A stretch of 64,000 bases of DNA from Rhizosaccharibacter radicis (GCA_024508355.1 JAMZEJ010000004.1:248001-312000); one strand, 5' to 3'; shown: positions 36,046-46,812, counted from the first letter of the stretch. A program made the numbers and translations. The notes: generated from the sequence alone by a model not told the origin.

Positions 36046-36936
36046 ATGGCCTCTGCCGTCCTCAATGTCAGTCCCGAGGGCAATCTTTCGCGGTATCTCC
36101 AGGAGATCCGCAAGTTCCCGATGCTGTCGCCCGAGGAGGAGCTGGCGCTGTCGAAGCGCTGGGTCGATACCTCGGACAGCGCGGCTGCCCACAAGCTGGT
36201 GACCTCTCATTTGCGTCTCGTCGCCAAGATTGCAATGGGCTACCGCGGCTACGGCCTGCCGATCAGCGAGCTGATCAGCGAAGGCAACGTGGGCATGATG
36301 CAGGCGGTGAAGCGGTTCGACCCGGACCGCGGCTTTCGCCTTGCCACCTACGCGATGTGGTGGATCAGGGCGGCTATCCAGGAATACATCCTGCACAGCT
36401 GGTCCCTGGTGAAGATGGGCACCACCGCCGCGCAGAAGAAGCTGTTCTTCAACCTGCGCCGGCTCAAGGGCCAGATGCAGGCGTTCGAGGATGGCGATCT
36501 GAAGCCGGAGCAGGTCGACCATATCGCCACCACGCTCGGCGTCGCCGAGCAGGATGTGGTGAGCATGAACCGCCGGCTCGCCGCGCCGGATCACAGCCTG
36601 AATGCCCCCGTCCGCGCCGATAGCGAGGGCGAATGGCAGGATTGGCTGGTGGACGACGCCGAAAGCCAGGAACAGGTGCTGGCCGAGTCGGAAGAGTTCA
36701 GCGGCCGCAAGGCCCTGCTCGGCCAGGCGCTCGGGACGCTCAACGATCGCGAGCGTCACATCCTCACCGAACGCCGGCTCAAGGAGGACCCGACCACGCT
36801 GGAGGATCTGTCCCAGCAGTACAACATCTCGCGCGAGCGGGTACGGCAGATCGAGGTGCGGGCCTTCGAGAAGCTCCAGAAGGCCATGAAGATCCAGGTC
36901 GATACCAGGCGTCAGGCCGCCCACCAGGTGGCCTGA
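36046..36936 (+). CDS. rpoH: Heat-shock sigma factor RpoH (sigma32)
   Basis: The 296-residue protein starts at ATG 36046 behind a strong AAAGGAG site (6-base spacing). Region 2 has AKIAMGYRGYGLPISELISEG and YAMWWIRAAIQEYIL; the RpoH box QKKLFFNLRR, absent from RpoD, fixes the assignment; region 4.2 has NISRERVRQIEVRAFEKL. It directs RNA polymerase to chaperone and protease promoters. The 180-base leader after the predicted promoter could hold structure-based thermal control as in other rpoH mRNAs, but I did not derive such a structure. Confidence 0.97.
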   Translation: MASAVLNVSPEGNLSRYLQEIRKFPMLSPEEELALSKRWVDTSDSAAAHKLVTSHLRLVAKIAMGYRGYGLPISELISEGNVGMMQAVKRFDPDRGFRLATYAMWWIRAAIQEYILHSWSLVKMGTTAAQKKLFFNLRRLKGQMQAFEDGDLKPEQVDHIATTLGVAEQDVVSMNRRLAAPDHSLNAPVRADSEGEWQDWLVDDAESQEQVLAESEEFSGRKALLGQALGTLNDRERHILTERRLKEDPTTLEDLSQQYNISRERVRQIEVRAFEKLQKAMKIQVDTRRQAAHQVA

Positions 36937-36971
36937 GGACTACGCCCAGCGGGGTCAGGCAGCAGGCTTTC

Positions 36972-37409
36972 TCAGCCCCACTGTTCTTCGAGGGCGGCCA
37001 GTTCCTGATCGAGACGACGACGTTCTGCGGCGATGCGCCATCGCATCTGCAGGCGCATCGCGCCGTGGATCGTCTCGGACAACAACCACCCGGATAGCAC
37101 CGCGATCCAGCACGGCAGGATCATGGTCGGCTGGCGCACCAGGGTGATGGCAGCGTCCACCGAGAGATCCTGTTCCCAGAACGCCCAGAACGGCCATACC
37201 CCGGCCGCCAGTCCCGCGGTCAGGGCCGCCTTCGTCGCCCGCTTGTTCGGCGAGCGGTCGAGAAACAAGCCGACCAGTGGCACCGGCAGCAGCAACGACA
37301 ACAGGATCAGCCCACCCGGCACGGTGGCGGCGACGATGCCCAGGATCATCCCGCCCCCCCAGAGCAGTGGATAGATCCTGGAAGAGGGCGAGGAGCGTTC
37401 CGCCGGCAT
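36972..37409 (-). CDS. Small multi-pass membrane protein coupled to the pseudokinase gene
   Basis: A 145-residue protein with four probable membrane segments (about 13-29, 31-50, 64-80 and 95-112) and a basic/acidic helical C-terminus (RLQMRWRIAAERRRLDQELAALEEQ) suited to a cytoplasmic coiled coil. The ATG overlaps the stop of the upstream kinase-like gene by one base, indicating translational coupling and probably a physical partnership. I do not recognise a family. It is convergent with rpoH (35 bases apart). Confidence 0.7.
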   Translation of the reverse strand: MPAERSSPSSRIYPLLWGGGMILGIVAATVPGGLILLSLLLPVPLVGLFLDRSPNKRATKAALTAGLAAGVWPFWAFWEQDLSVDAAITLVRQPTMILPCWIAVLSGWLLSETIHGAMRLQMRWRIAAERRRLDQELAALEEQWG

Positions 37410-39349
37410 CAGCCCAGCACCCGCATCACCAGGGACAACATCAACGCCAGCACCGCCACGCCCTGCGCCAGATCGTTCGCCATCTCCCGCATCTGCGGAC
37501 CGCCGTCACCGGCTGTTCCCAGCTGCTCGCGCGAAGCCTTCAGCGCGGCGATCGTGGCGATGGCCGCCGCCTGCGCCGCCCGGTCCGCTTCGAGCGCTGT
37601 TTCATCGCGGATGGCTGCCAGCATCGCCTCGAGATCGCCGGCCTCGGCGGCGGCCTGCAACAGGGCCTGCCTCGCGCCGCGCCTCGCGGCTCCGGGCCAT
37701 TCCGCCAGAACGACGTGAGCCCAAGGCAACAGCAGTGCGGCCAGTCCCCGAAGCTGCTTTTGATTCCGCTCCGCCTGTACGGCCGCCAGCACGGCGATGT
37801 CCCGAACGGTCCCGGTCTCCCGAATCGCCATCAGGAACGGCATCCGTGCCAACAGAAGGGCCCGCATGTCATCGTCCAGCAGCTCCGCATCGCCGCCAGC
37901 TTCCTGGGCGTCCAGAAACAAGAGCAGCGCCACCGGCTCGAACACGTGGACCCCGGCGGTCCGTGGTGACGAGCAGGCGAGATAGGGATTCGCGAGATAC
38001 GCCAGGATCCGCAGCCGGTCGGCATTGGCCCTTGGCATCCGCCGATCGTCCAGGCGTCGGCGCAGTTCCTCGATCCGCGGCGGCTCCGCCCGATCGACGG
38101 CTTCACCCCAGCTGCGGGTCACGCCCGACGACAACAGCTCCAACAGCGGAAGGGCAGCCGCCAGCTGACCCGGCTTGCTCGTCGCGATCGCCAGACAGCC
38201 CGGAAGGGCATCGGGCCAGAGCCATCTCTTCTGCCAGAACAGGGGCGCCAGCGGGTCCAGCATCGCCAGCAGGCGCGCGGTCGTCGCGGGATCGGGTCGT
38301 GCGTCCGATCCGGCGAGCAGCTCATCCAGCCGATGGGCGAGGTCGGGCTGCTCCAGCCCCCGACGAATCCAGCCGGTGACGGCGGGATGGCGGATCTGGG
38401 CGAGCCCGACCTCCAGATCGCGACTCAGATGCCGGGCGAGTTCCGCCGCGGAGCGGATCGTGCTGGCACCGAGCTGCAGCGGCCTCGACGCCACTGCGGG
38501 CAGGCGCGTGGCGCGTATCCGGACCGATTGCAGACCGTTCGCGGCCAGCGCGTCCACCGTGGGTCGCGCACGCGGATCGTGGGACAGCATGCCGCGCAAC
38601 AGGCCGGTGAGACGGAGCGGCAAGGCTTCGTCGCCCGCCAGCGCTGCCAGCGATCCCTGCTCGAACTTGCGGTCCACCACGGCACCATCGTCCAGCCCCG
38701 CCAGCAGCTCGCGCCCGAGAAACAGTTCCAGCGCTGCCACCCCCAGCGCGTAGACGTCGTCCGCGGCGATGCCCGCACCGCGGGCTTCCGGATCGCACAG
38801 TCCCACGTAGGGAGACTCGGAGCGCGCGGGCTGGAAGAAAGCGGGCGGCGCGAGACAGCCCGGGCCGAGCAGCAGGCGGCCGTTCTCGCCGAGAAACAGG
38901 TTGGATAAACGGATGCCGCGATGGGTGAGACCCAGCATGTGCAGCCGCTGCAAGGCCTGGGCGACCGGCTTCAGGAGGCGCTCCGACACCATCTGCTCGG
39001 GCCATGGGCCGGTCTCGGCCAACTGCTCCGCGAGGGACGGCCCAGGCGGGGCTTCGCACACCACCCAGAAATGACCGGAGGCTCCACCGAAGGCCTGGGG
39101 CGCCAGCAGGGTCGGGTGCATCAGCTCGATGAAGCTGGGAAGGCTCCGACTGGGCGGCGCGTGGCGCAAGGTGCGGACCGCGAGCAGGCGGCGTCCGTCG
39201 CCCTCCCCGCCCGCCACGGCCGGGAGCGCCGGCCACGCATCCAGGCCGGCGAAGGCCACGGACGCGCCGCTCGGCAACACGCGGTGATGGTTGCCGACAA
39301 GGATGCCGCCGTCCGCCGTTTCCTGCTGCTGCCGAGCCATCCCTTGCAA
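37409..39349 (-). CDS. Degenerate serine/threonine kinase-like membrane protein (pseudokinase)
   Basis: A 646-residue protein. Residues about 20-270 follow a eukaryotic-type kinase fold in order (HTLRH-like strand, VVCEAPPGPSLAEQL hinge, QALQRLHMLGLTHRGIRLSNLFL, DDVYALGVAALELFLG, GMLSHDPRARPTVD). The catalytic residues are lost: the VAIK lysine is Arg59 (AVRT), HRD is HRG (143-145) and DFG is GPG (162-164), so phosphotransfer is unlikely. Residues about 280-600 are helical with no recognised domain, and the end (GVAVLALMLSLVMRVL) is a membrane anchor. The start may be TTG 39349 or ATG 39340. It is downstream of purA and coupled to a membrane protein gene. A scaffold or sensor role is inferred. 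Confidence 0.75.
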   Translation of the reverse strand: MQGMARQQQETADGGILVGNHHRVLPSGASVAFAGLDAWPALPAVAGGEGDGRRLLAVRTLRHAPPSRSLPSFIELMHPTLLAPQAFGGASGHFWVVCEAPPGPSLAEQLAETGPWPEQMVSERLLKPVAQALQRLHMLGLTHRGIRLSNLFLGENGRLLLGPGCLAPPAFFQPARSESPYVGLCDPEARGAGIAADDVYALGVAALELFLGRELLAGLDDGAVVDRKFEQGSLAALAGDEALPLRLTGLLRGMLSHDPRARPTVDALAANGLQSVRIRATRLPAVASRPLQLGASTIRSAAELARHLSRDLEVGLAQIRHPAVTGWIRRGLEQPDLAHRLDELLAGSDARPDPATTARLLAMLDPLAPLFWQKRWLWPDALPGCLAIATSKPGQLAAALPLLELLSSGVTRSWGEAVDRAEPPRIEELRRRLDDRRMPRANADRLRILAYLANPYLACSSPRTAGVHVFEPVALLLFLDAQEAGGDAELLDDDMRALLLARMPFLMAIRETGTVRDIAVLAAVQAERNQKQLRGLAALLLPWAHVVLAEWPGAARRGARQALLQAAAEAGDLEAMLAAIRDETALEADRAAQAAAIATIAALKASREQLGTAGDGGPQMREMANDLAQGVAVLALMLSLVMRVLG

Positions 39350-39431
39350 CCGTCGAAGCCGCCGTCGCGCAGGATGGCGGACCCCGGCTAAGGAATCGCT
39401 AACGGCTCCGCCGTCGGAGCAGCCTCGGGGA

Positions 39432-40721
<1,290 letters not shown>

Positions 40722-40802
40722 GGGATGCTCCGGAACGAACGGGATGAGGACGATGCCGGCCTTGTGCCGACGAGAGGGCGAAACGAGAGGCGGGCTGGAA
40801 GG

Positions 40803-41945
40803 CTAGAGAGCCTCCGCGCGGCCATTTCTCATGACATGGGTGCAGCCGAGCCGCCGCGCTTCCGCGAGATCGTCCTCCGCGAGATCCAGCGCCGCGACGG
40901 TGCCGAACCCCTGCGCCCGCATCGCCTGCGCGGTGGCGGCGGCCGTGCCGAACGGGAGAAACAAGCGCGAGCGGGTCGGCCGCGCCGGAGCCGCGCGCAG
41001 CAGCAGTTCGGGCCGGAGCGTCAGGCCACAGGCCGGCTCGCCACCGGGCCCGACATAGCGCCCCCCGCGCCCCAGTTCCTCGTGCCGGGCGGCGGCGAAC
41101 ACCGTGACGCAGACGCCGGTATGGTAGCGCCAGCCACGGAACTCGATCGGGTCCACCGTGGGCCGCAGGCCCGGAGCACGTCTTTCCACCGCAGCCACCA
41201 CCGCCGCCAGCCGGTCCGCCAGAGCCCGGGCGCCGGGCGTGAGCGGCTGGGCCCGCAGCACCTCCAGCGCGCGCGCCGCGGGTCCTGCCGCCAGCAGCAG
41301 GGCATTCAGCACCGGGGCCAACGCTCCGCCGTGACGCTGGACGGCCGCCCCGTCCTTGCGGTCCAACGCGCGCAGCAATGGCGCCCGGTCCGGCTCGGGC
41401 AGCCCGAATTCGGTGATCAGTGTGCTGGCCAGGGGGGGCACGGTGAGGTCGAAGCTGATCCGCCGCAGCCCGAGCACCGCGAGCGCTTCCGAGCCCACCG
41501 CGATCACCTCGGCATCCGCTTCGGCGCTGTCGGCTCCCACGAGCTCGATGCCCGCCTGCGACACCTCGCGATCGGTTTCCAGCACGCCGCCGGAGACCTG
41601 GACGCAAGTGCCCGCATAAGACAGACGCAAGGGACGCGGCGCGCCGCCCAGCCGGCTGGCCGCGATGCGGGCCACCTGGGGGGTCATGTCCGGCCGCACC
41701 GCCATCATGCGGTGGGTGCCGGGGTCCATCAGCCGGAAGGTTTGCTCGGCGAGGGCCGCATTGTTGCCGGCCAGCAGGCTGTCCTCGAACTCCAGCAGCG
41801 GCGGCCGCACCCGGCCATAGCCGTGGGACGCGAACACCTCCATCAGCGCGGCCAGCGCCATCGCCTCGGTCTCGGCGTCGGGCGGCAGCAGGTCGCGCAT
41901 GCCGGCCGGCAGCAAGGCCGGGCTGGGTGGCGGATGATCGGTCAT
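40803..41945 (-). CDS. hisZ: ATP phosphoribosyltransferase regulatory subunit HisZ
   Basis: The 380-residue protein is a class II aminoacyl-tRNA-synthetase-like paralogue of HisRS. LPAGMRDLLPPDAETE, RMMAVRPDMTPQVARIAA (motif 2 region) and ELGRGGRYVGPGG are typical. It lacks the tRNA-charging HisRS C-terminal domain. It forms a complex with the short-form HisG and confers histidine feedback control on the first step of histidine synthesis. Its presence predicts a short hisG elsewhere in the genome. It lies between serC and purA on the same strand. Confidence 0.92.
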   Translation of the reverse strand: MTDHPPPSPALLPAGMRDLLPPDAETEAMALAALMEVFASHGYGRVRPPLLEFEDSLLAGNNAALAEQTFRLMDPGTHRMMAVRPDMTPQVARIAASRLGGAPRPLRLSYAGTCVQVSGGVLETDREVSQAGIELVGADSAEADAEVIAVGSEALAVLGLRRISFDLTVPPLASTLITEFGLPEPDRAPLLRALDRKDGAAVQRHGGALAPVLNALLLAAGPAARALEVLRAQPLTPGARALADRLAAVVAAVERRAPGLRPTVDPIEFRGWRYHTGVCVTVFAAARHEELGRGGRYVGPGGEPACGLTLRPELLLRAAPARPTRSRLFLPFGTAAATAQAMRAQGFGTVAALDLAEDDLAEARRLGCTHVMRNGRAEAL

Positions 41946-42003
41946 GCGGCGGCTATATCATCCGGGCGGACGGGCTTGAAGCCGTCCCGCGCGGCGCCGT
42001 GCC

Positions 42004-43170
42004 TCATGCGTATCGCGCTCGGGTCCTGCTCTCGGCCCAATCGAGCCACTGCAGCAGCGCCTCGATATCGGCGGTTTCCACGGTGGCGCCGCCCCAGAGG
42101 CGCAGGCCCGGCGGCGCGTCGCGATAGCCGCCGATGTCGTACGCGACCCCCTCAGCGGACAGCAGTCCCGTCAGGTGCGCGAGGGCCGCAACCCCTTCCG
42201 CCGGCGCGAGAGCCTCGAACCACGGCGCGACCATACGCAGACAGATCGAGGTCGAGGACCGGGTGGCGGGATCGGCCGCGAGGAAGCGAGCCCAGCTGCT
42301 GCCGGCCTCCCACCGCGCCACCGCGGCCAGATTGTTCTCGCTGCGGCGGATGAGGGCGGGCAGGCCGCCGACCCCTTCCGCCCAGCGCAGACCGTCGAGC
42401 GCATCCTCGACGCAGAGCATCGAAGGGGTGTTGATGGTGTCGCCGGTGAAGATGCCTTCGACCAACCGGTTCTTCGCGGTGAGCCGGAACAGCTTGGGCA
42501 ATGGCCGCGGTGCCGGGGCGCCTTCGAGGCGCGCCACGGCGCGAGGGGACAAGGCCAGCATGCCGTGGGCCGCCTCGCCGCCCAGGACCTTCTGCCAGCT
42601 CCAGGTCACCACATCGAGCCGGTCCCAGGGCAGCTCCATGGCGAACGCGGCGGATGTCGCGTCGCAGATCGCGAGTCCGTCATGCTCCGGCGGGATCGCA
42701 TCCGCGCCGGGGAAGCGGACGCCGGACGTGGTGCCGTTCCAGGCGAACACCACGTCGCGCGACCAGTCGACCTCGGCCAGGTCGGGGAACGCCCCGTAAT
42801 CGGCCTCGATCACCCGGGCCTCCGGCAGCCGGAGCTGCGCCACCACGTCGTTGGCCCAGGTGGCGGAGAAGCTCTCGAAGCTCAGCACATCCACCGGACG
42901 GGATCCCAGCAGCGCCCACAGGGCCATCTCCACCGCGCCGGTATCCGATCCGGGCACGATGCCGAGCCGCCAGCCCGGCGGCAGGCCGAGCAGCGCGGCC
43001 GACCGGTCGATCACCTCGCGCAGCCTCGCCCTTCCTTCGGGCGCCCGGTGGCTGCGGCCCAGCAGCGCACCGGACAGGGCCTCGATCGACCATCCGGGCC
43101 GCTTGGCGCAGGGGCCGGACGAGAAGCAGGGGTTGCCGGGCCTAGCGCGCGGCGGGGCAGCGTCGTTCAT
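42004..43170 (-). CDS. serC: Phosphoserine aminotransferase
   Basis: The 388-residue PLP enzyme is of the alphaproteobacterial SerC type: [14 protein letters not shown] at the N-terminus, [13 protein letters not shown], and [17 protein letters not shown] carrying the PLP lysine. It converts 3-phosphohydroxypyruvate to phosphoserine. Its ATG follows the tRNA-Leu 3' end by 46 bases on the same strand, and no Shine-Dalgarno sequence precedes it: the upstream bases are pyrimidine-rich (GATCCTCCTCATCCC). serA, often adjacent in relatives, is not here; hisZ follows 58 bases downstream. Confidence 0.94.
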   Translation of the reverse strand: MNDAAPPRARPGNPCFSSGPCAKRPGWSIEALSGALLGRSHRAPEGRARLREVIDRSAALLGLPPGWRLGIVPGSDTGAVEMALWALLGSRPVDVLSFESFSATWANDVVAQLRLPEARVIEADYGAFPDLAEVDWSRDVVFAWNGTTSGVRFPGADAIPPEHDGLAICDATSAAFAMELPWDRLDVVTWSWQKVLGGEAAHGMLALSPRAVARLEGAPAPRPLPKLFRLTAKNRLVEGIFTGDTINTPSMLCVEDALDGLRWAEGVGGLPALIRRSENNLAAVARWEAGSSWARFLAADPATRSSTSICLRMVAPWFEALAPAEGVAALAHLTGLLSAEGVAYDIGGYRDAPPGLRLWGGATVETADIEALLQWLDWAESRTRARYA

Positions 43171-43216
43171 GGGATGAGGAGGATCGTCCGGTGATCGGGG
43201 CGCCGCAACCGGCGGG

Positions 43217-43300
43217 TGGTACGAGCGGGGGGATTCGAACCCCCATGCCTTGCGGCGGTCGATTTTGAGTCGACTACGTCTACCGTTCCGTCACGCTCGC
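43217..43300 (-). tRNA. tRNA-Leu (anticodon CAA)
   Basis: An 84-base type II tRNA with encoded CCA. Acceptor GCGAGCG/CGCTCGT, anticodon stem GTCGA/TCGAC around loop CTCAAAA (anticodon CAA), a short variable arm, T-arm GGGGG-TTCGAAT-CCCCC. It lies directly upstream of serC on the same strand. Confidence 0.96.
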
Positions 43301-43362
43301 ATGCCGCCGATGTGCTAGCCCAATTCCATCGGTCGTTCCAGCCGGGAAGGAACGTTCCGCGA

Positions 43363-44154
43363 TCAGGCGGCCGCCGCGCCACCACGATGGATGCCGCACT
43401 CGACCTTGCCCGAGCCCGCCCAACGGCCGGCTCGCGAATCCTCCCCCTGCCCCACCGGACGGGTGCAGGTGGCGCAGCCGATGGATGGATAGCCGCGCGC
43501 GACCAGCGGATGACGCGGCAGATCGCGTTCCTGCATCTCCTGCATCAGGCGGCGAGCATCCCAGTCGGCCAGAGGGTTCAGCTTGATCCGGCCGCCCTCG
43601 AGCTCGACGAACGGCAGAACGGCCCGGGTGGCCGATTGGTGCCGCTTGCGGCCACTGATCCAGGCATCGAACGGCGCCAGCGCCCGTTCCAGCGGCCGCA
43701 CCTTGCGGAGATCGCAGCAGGCGTCGGAGTCGTAGTACCACAGCTCGCCGGTGGGATCGGCGTCCCGCGCCTCCGCTTCCACGGGCGTCACGTCCAGCAC
43801 CTGTTGCAGCCCGAGCCGGTCGGCGAGCGCCTCCCGATATGCCAGGGTTTCCGGAAAATGACGGCCGGTCTCCAGGAAGATCACGGGCGTGGCGGGGTCG
43901 ATCTCGGCGATCAGGGCCAGCAGCACGGCCGACTCCGCCCCGAAAGAGGACACCGCCGCCACCCGCCCGGCCAACCCACCGCCGAGGGCGACAGCCAGCA
44001 ACTCGCGGCCATGGGCGCCGGCGGCCTCGAGCCTTGCGAGACGCTCGTAGGCCGCCGGCAGCGAGTTCGCCGCGAGATTGCCATCGAACCCCGGTCGCGC
44101 CGTGGCAACGGCGCCGGCTTCGCGATAGGGATCAACAGCAAGACCAGCGTTCAT
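43363..44154 (-). CDS. cysH: Phosphoadenylyl/adenylyl-sulfate reductase
   Basis: The 263-residue protein has the PAPS-reductase core (AAVSSFGAESAVLLALIAE, the PP-loop-like motif), the redox Cys in VECGIH at the C-terminus, and two further cysteine pairs, ACC in DSDACCDLRK and CATC in GCATCTRP. Those four cysteines bind a [4Fe-4S] cluster, which marks the bacterial APS-reductase type. It reduces APS (or PAPS) to sulfite in assimilation. The upstream region contains an AT-rich patch (TAATATAT on its strand near 44190) and a direct repeat CATCAG-N9-CATCAG, possible promoter and operator elements. Confidence 0.93.
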   Translation of the reverse strand: MNAGLAVDPYREAGAVATARPGFDGNLAANSLPAAYERLARLEAAGAHGRELLAVALGGGLAGRVAAVSSFGAESAVLLALIAEIDPATPVIFLETGRHFPETLAYREALADRLGLQQVLDVTPVEAEARDADPTGELWYYDSDACCDLRKVRPLERALAPFDAWISGRKRHQSATRAVLPFVELEGGRIKLNPLADWDARRLMQEMQERDLPRHPLVARGYPSIGCATCTRPVGQGEDSRAGRWAGSGKVECGIHRGGAAAA

Positions 44155-44324
44155 CGGCGGGCAGCCCGTTCGGCGTTGTGCAACGCATATATTACATCAG
44201 CACATCGTTCATCAGGCCAATGTGGTTTCAACAAGGCAGCGCCGTGATAACCGGCCGGCTTGTGGCTGAAATCACACCAGAGTGACGTTGTTGTGGGTGC
44301 GGTGCCCTGGTCGTGCCGTCGTCC

Positions 44325-45467
44325 CTACCCGGGCATGACGCTCGCGCAGCAGCGGCGGGCCACGCTGCCGGAATCCACGCTGTCCTCGACCAGGCCCAGC
44401 AGCTTGAGTTCGTCGATATACTGCGCCACCTGGGCGCGCAGGGCGCCCCCGGTCGGGTGGACGGAATGGCCTTCGCTACGGAGCATGCGGAGCACCATGT
44501 CCGGCTCCATGTCCTCCAGATCGTCGGACAGGACGCTGGCCGCCGCGTCGAGGTCCCGTGCCACGCTGACCGCCGCGTCGAACAAGGCGAGCGACACCGC
44601 CGCGGCCGCCTGGGGGTCGGTGCGCAAAAGATCGTCGCGCACCCCCAGGGTGCGACCCACTCGGATGCCGTAGGAGCCGGTCATGCTGCTGGCCAGCTCG
44701 TTGAGATGGAGGCGTTCGCGCACCTGCCAGATCACCGGGTCGTGCCCGGCCAGGGCCTGCACCTCGTTGGCCGCGAGCGCGTCGCCGAACCGGTCGGGAG
44801 GGATCGCGACCCAACGGACGTCGCGATCGGGGTTCATGCCCTTGCGACGCATCATGATCGAAAAGAACATCCGGTCCGAGGCGTGTGGATCCGCGAGGCC
44901 GATCGCCTTGCCGTAGAGGTCCTCGATCTTGCGGATCGGTCCCTTCCGCGGCACGAGCAGGCGGGCGCTGTTGCTTTGCAGCCCAAGCACCAGCTTGGCG
45001 GATAGCGGGGGCGCCGTGCGCCCGGGATAGGCGGGCAGCAGCTCCGGAAGCCAGGACAGCACCGACACCAGCGCCCCGTCGACGGAGCCGTTCTGGAGAA
45101 GCCCGAGCGCGTCGCGGGCGGCGACCAGGCCGGTCGGGAACGAGACCTCCAGATTGTAGCGGGCGAAGATGCCCTGGCGCTGGGCCAGCACGATGATCGG
45201 ATCATGTTCCGGGTGCGGCGCGGCCAGCCGGAGGCGCCGGAACCGCCCGTCGAGGTGTGAGCGATCATCGTGCCGGGCGAACGGCAGCTCGTCGCGCAGC
45301 AGGAAGCCTGCGCCCGCGAGTGCTGCGAGTCCCCCCAGCCCGCCCGCCAGCACGCCGCGCCGACGCAGCATCTTCGGCAGTGCCGGGCGTCCGCTGGGGC
45401 GGGCGGGGCCGCCGTCCTGGCCGCCGAAAGATTTGCTGTCGCCCGGGTCCCCGCCATTCGCTGTCAT
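44325..45467 (-). CDS. ABC transporter substrate-binding protein, NMT1/SsuA/NrtA-like
   Basis: The 380-residue protein starts at ATG 45467 (GGAAG upstream). After a 32-residue polar leader, MLRRRGVLAGGLGGLAALAGAG is a twin-arginine-like or membrane-anchoring signal. The mature domain (LRLAAPHPEHDPIIVLAQRQGIF, SVDGALVSVLSWLPEL, LYGKAIGLADP) belongs to the NMT1/THI5-like binding proteins that capture sulfonates, nitrate, cyanate or thiamine precursors. No permease or ATPase gene is adjacent, so it is an orphan. The position just before cysH makes a sulfur compound the most plausible ligand (inference). Confidence 0.78.
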   Translation of the reverse strand: MTANGGDPGDSKSFGGQDGGPARPSGRPALPKMLRRRGVLAGGLGGLAALAGAGFLLRDELPFARHDDRSHLDGRFRRLRLAAPHPEHDPIIVLAQRQGIFARYNLEVSFPTGLVAARDALGLLQNGSVDGALVSVLSWLPELLPAYPGRTAPPLSAKLVLGLQSNSARLLVPRKGPIRKIEDLYGKAIGLADPHASDRMFFSIMMRRKGMNPDRDVRWVAIPPDRFGDALAANEVQALAGHDPVIWQVRERLHLNELASSMTGSYGIRVGRTLGVRDDLLRTDPQAAAAVSLALFDAAVSVARDLDAAASVLSDDLEDMEPDMVLRMLRSEGHSVHPTGGALRAQVAQYIDELKLLGLVEDSVDSGSVARRCCASVMPG

Positions 45468-45583
45468 AGGGCTTCCGTACTCCTTGGAACGGGTGGGTTC
45501 GCGACCCGAACGCACCGCGTCCCGACCCTGTTTTTGGGGGGTTTACCTCCCCGCGTCGGTGCCGCTATACGGTGCCCCGCCGG

Positions 45584-45658
45584 TCCCGGATAGCTCAGCG
45601 GTAGAGCAAGCGACTGTTAATCGCTCGGTCGTAGGTTCGATCCCTACTCCGGGAGCCA
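45584..45658 (+). tRNA. tRNA-Asn (anticodon GTT)
   Basis: A 75-base cloverleaf with encoded CCA. Acceptor TCCCGGA/TCCGGGA, anticodon stem AGCGA/TCGCT around loop CTGTTAA (GTT), T-arm GTAGG-TTCGATC-CCTAC. Confidence 0.98.
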
Positions 45659-45741
45659 GGCATCCCTTTTCCGCCGGCGACGCCGTGCTTCCCCTTCGGG
45701 ATCGGTCCGGTCCCGAACGGCGCAGCTGATGGGCGGGCGCG

Positions 45742-46113
45742 ATGGGCGGTACCGGAACGAGCGACTCCGAGGCGGGCGTGGCCGTTGCGTCCGACCCCTT
45801 CGCCGGGCTGGAGATCAGGGTCGGCACGATCGCCGACGCGAAGCCGTTCCCCGAGGCGCGCAAGCCCGCAATCCGGCTCTGGATCGATTTCGGGACGGAC
45901 ATCGGCATCAAGCGGTCATCGGCGCAGATCACCCGGCACTACAAGCCGGATCAGCTGATCGGCCGGCAGGTCTGTGCCGTGGTCAACCTGCCGCCGCGGC
46001 AGATCGGCCCTTTCCTCAGCGAGGTTCTGACCCTGGGCCTGCCGGACTCGGCGGGCGAGGTCGTTTTGATCCGTCCGGACCATAAGGTGCCGAACGGCGG
46101 GAGATTGTACTGA
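45742..46113 (+). CDS. csaA: CsaA-type tRNA-binding protein
   Basis: A 123-residue protein made almost entirely of a tRNA-binding OB fold (PF01588): [40 protein letters not shown] and [15 protein letters not shown] are characteristic of CsaA. CsaA is a small homodimeric tRNA-binding protein with proposed secretion-chaperone activity. The first 15 residues are a Gly/Ser-rich extension. The gpt start overlaps its stop by one base, so the two are co-translated. It follows tRNA-Asn. Confidence 0.88.
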   Translation: MGGTGTSDSEAGVAVASDPFAGLEIRVGTIADAKPFPEARKPAIRLWIDFGTDIGIKRSSAQITRHYKPDQLIGRQVCAVVNLPPRQIGPFLSEVLTLGLPDSAGEVVLIRPDHKVPNGGRLY

Positions 46114-46604
46114 TGGCCGTCAACTACGCCACCGTCACCTGGGACCAGCTGCACCGCGACGCGCGGCTGCTGGCCGAGCAGCTGATGGCGGAAGGTCCGT
46201 TCAAGGGGATCGTGGCGATCACCCGCGGCGGCCTGATCCCGGCGGCGATCATCGGGCGCGAGCTCGATTGCCGCCTGATCGAGAGCATCTCGGTGGTGTC
46301 GTACGACGTGGCCGGCGAGGGCGAGGAGAAGCAGGGCGAGCCGCGCGTCATCAAGGCGCCGGCGGCGGCGGGCGACGGCGAGGGCTTCCTGATCATCGAC
46401 GATCTGGTGGATTCGGGCGTTACCGCCCAGCTGGTGCGCCAGCTCCTGCCCAAGGCCTATTTCGCCTGTCTCTACGCCAAGCCGTCCGGTCGTCCTTCCA
46501 CCGACCGTTTCGTGGTCGAGGTGCCGCAGGACACCTGGATCCTTTTTCCCTGGGACACCGCGCCCCTGTTCGTCCCGCCGCTGGCGCGCAAGGCCGGCAG
46601 CTGA
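46113..46604 (+). CDS. gpt: Xanthine-guanine phosphoribosyltransferase
   Basis: The 163-residue protein has the type I PRTase fold: [20 protein letters not shown] at the N-terminal substrate region and the PRPP loop [26 protein letters not shown] near the end matches XGPRT. It salvages xanthine and guanine to XMP and GMP in the cytoplasm or at the membrane. It overlaps csaA by one base. Confidence 0.93.
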   Translation: MAVNYATVTWDQLHRDARLLAEQLMAEGPFKGIVAITRGGLIPAAIIGRELDCRLIESISVVSYDVAGEGEEKQGEPRVIKAPAAAGDGEGFLIIDDLVDSGVTAQLVRQLLPKAYFACLYAKPSGRPSTDRFVVEVPQDTWILFPWDTAPLFVPPLARKAGS

Positions 46605-46672
46605 TCGGCGACCCGGCGGCGACGTCCGCCCTTGCCTTGGAAGGACGGGTTCCATAGCTTCCGGATCGGTTT

Positions 46673-46749
46673 CGGGGCGTGGCGCAGCCTGGTAGCGCGC
46701 GTGTTTTGGGTACACGAGGCCCCCGGTTCGAGTCCGGGCGCCCCGACCA
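46673..46749 (+). tRNA. tRNA-Pro (anticodon TGG)
   Basis: A 77-base cloverleaf with encoded CCA. Acceptor CGGGGCG/CGCCCCG, anticodon stem CGTGT/ACACG around loop TTTGGGT (TGG), T-arm CCCGG-TTCGAGT-CCGGG. Confidence 0.98.
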
Positions 46750-46812
46750 CCATCAGCGGCCCGGCGGACGATTGCCGTCCCGGCGGACATCAAGGGATGC
46801 GGACTCCTCCAC

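Noticed and set aside
43171-43216. serC-type leader RNA motif
   Set aside because: The 46-base space to tRNA-Leu is too short to show a convincing conserved structure by eye; left as a question in the findings.
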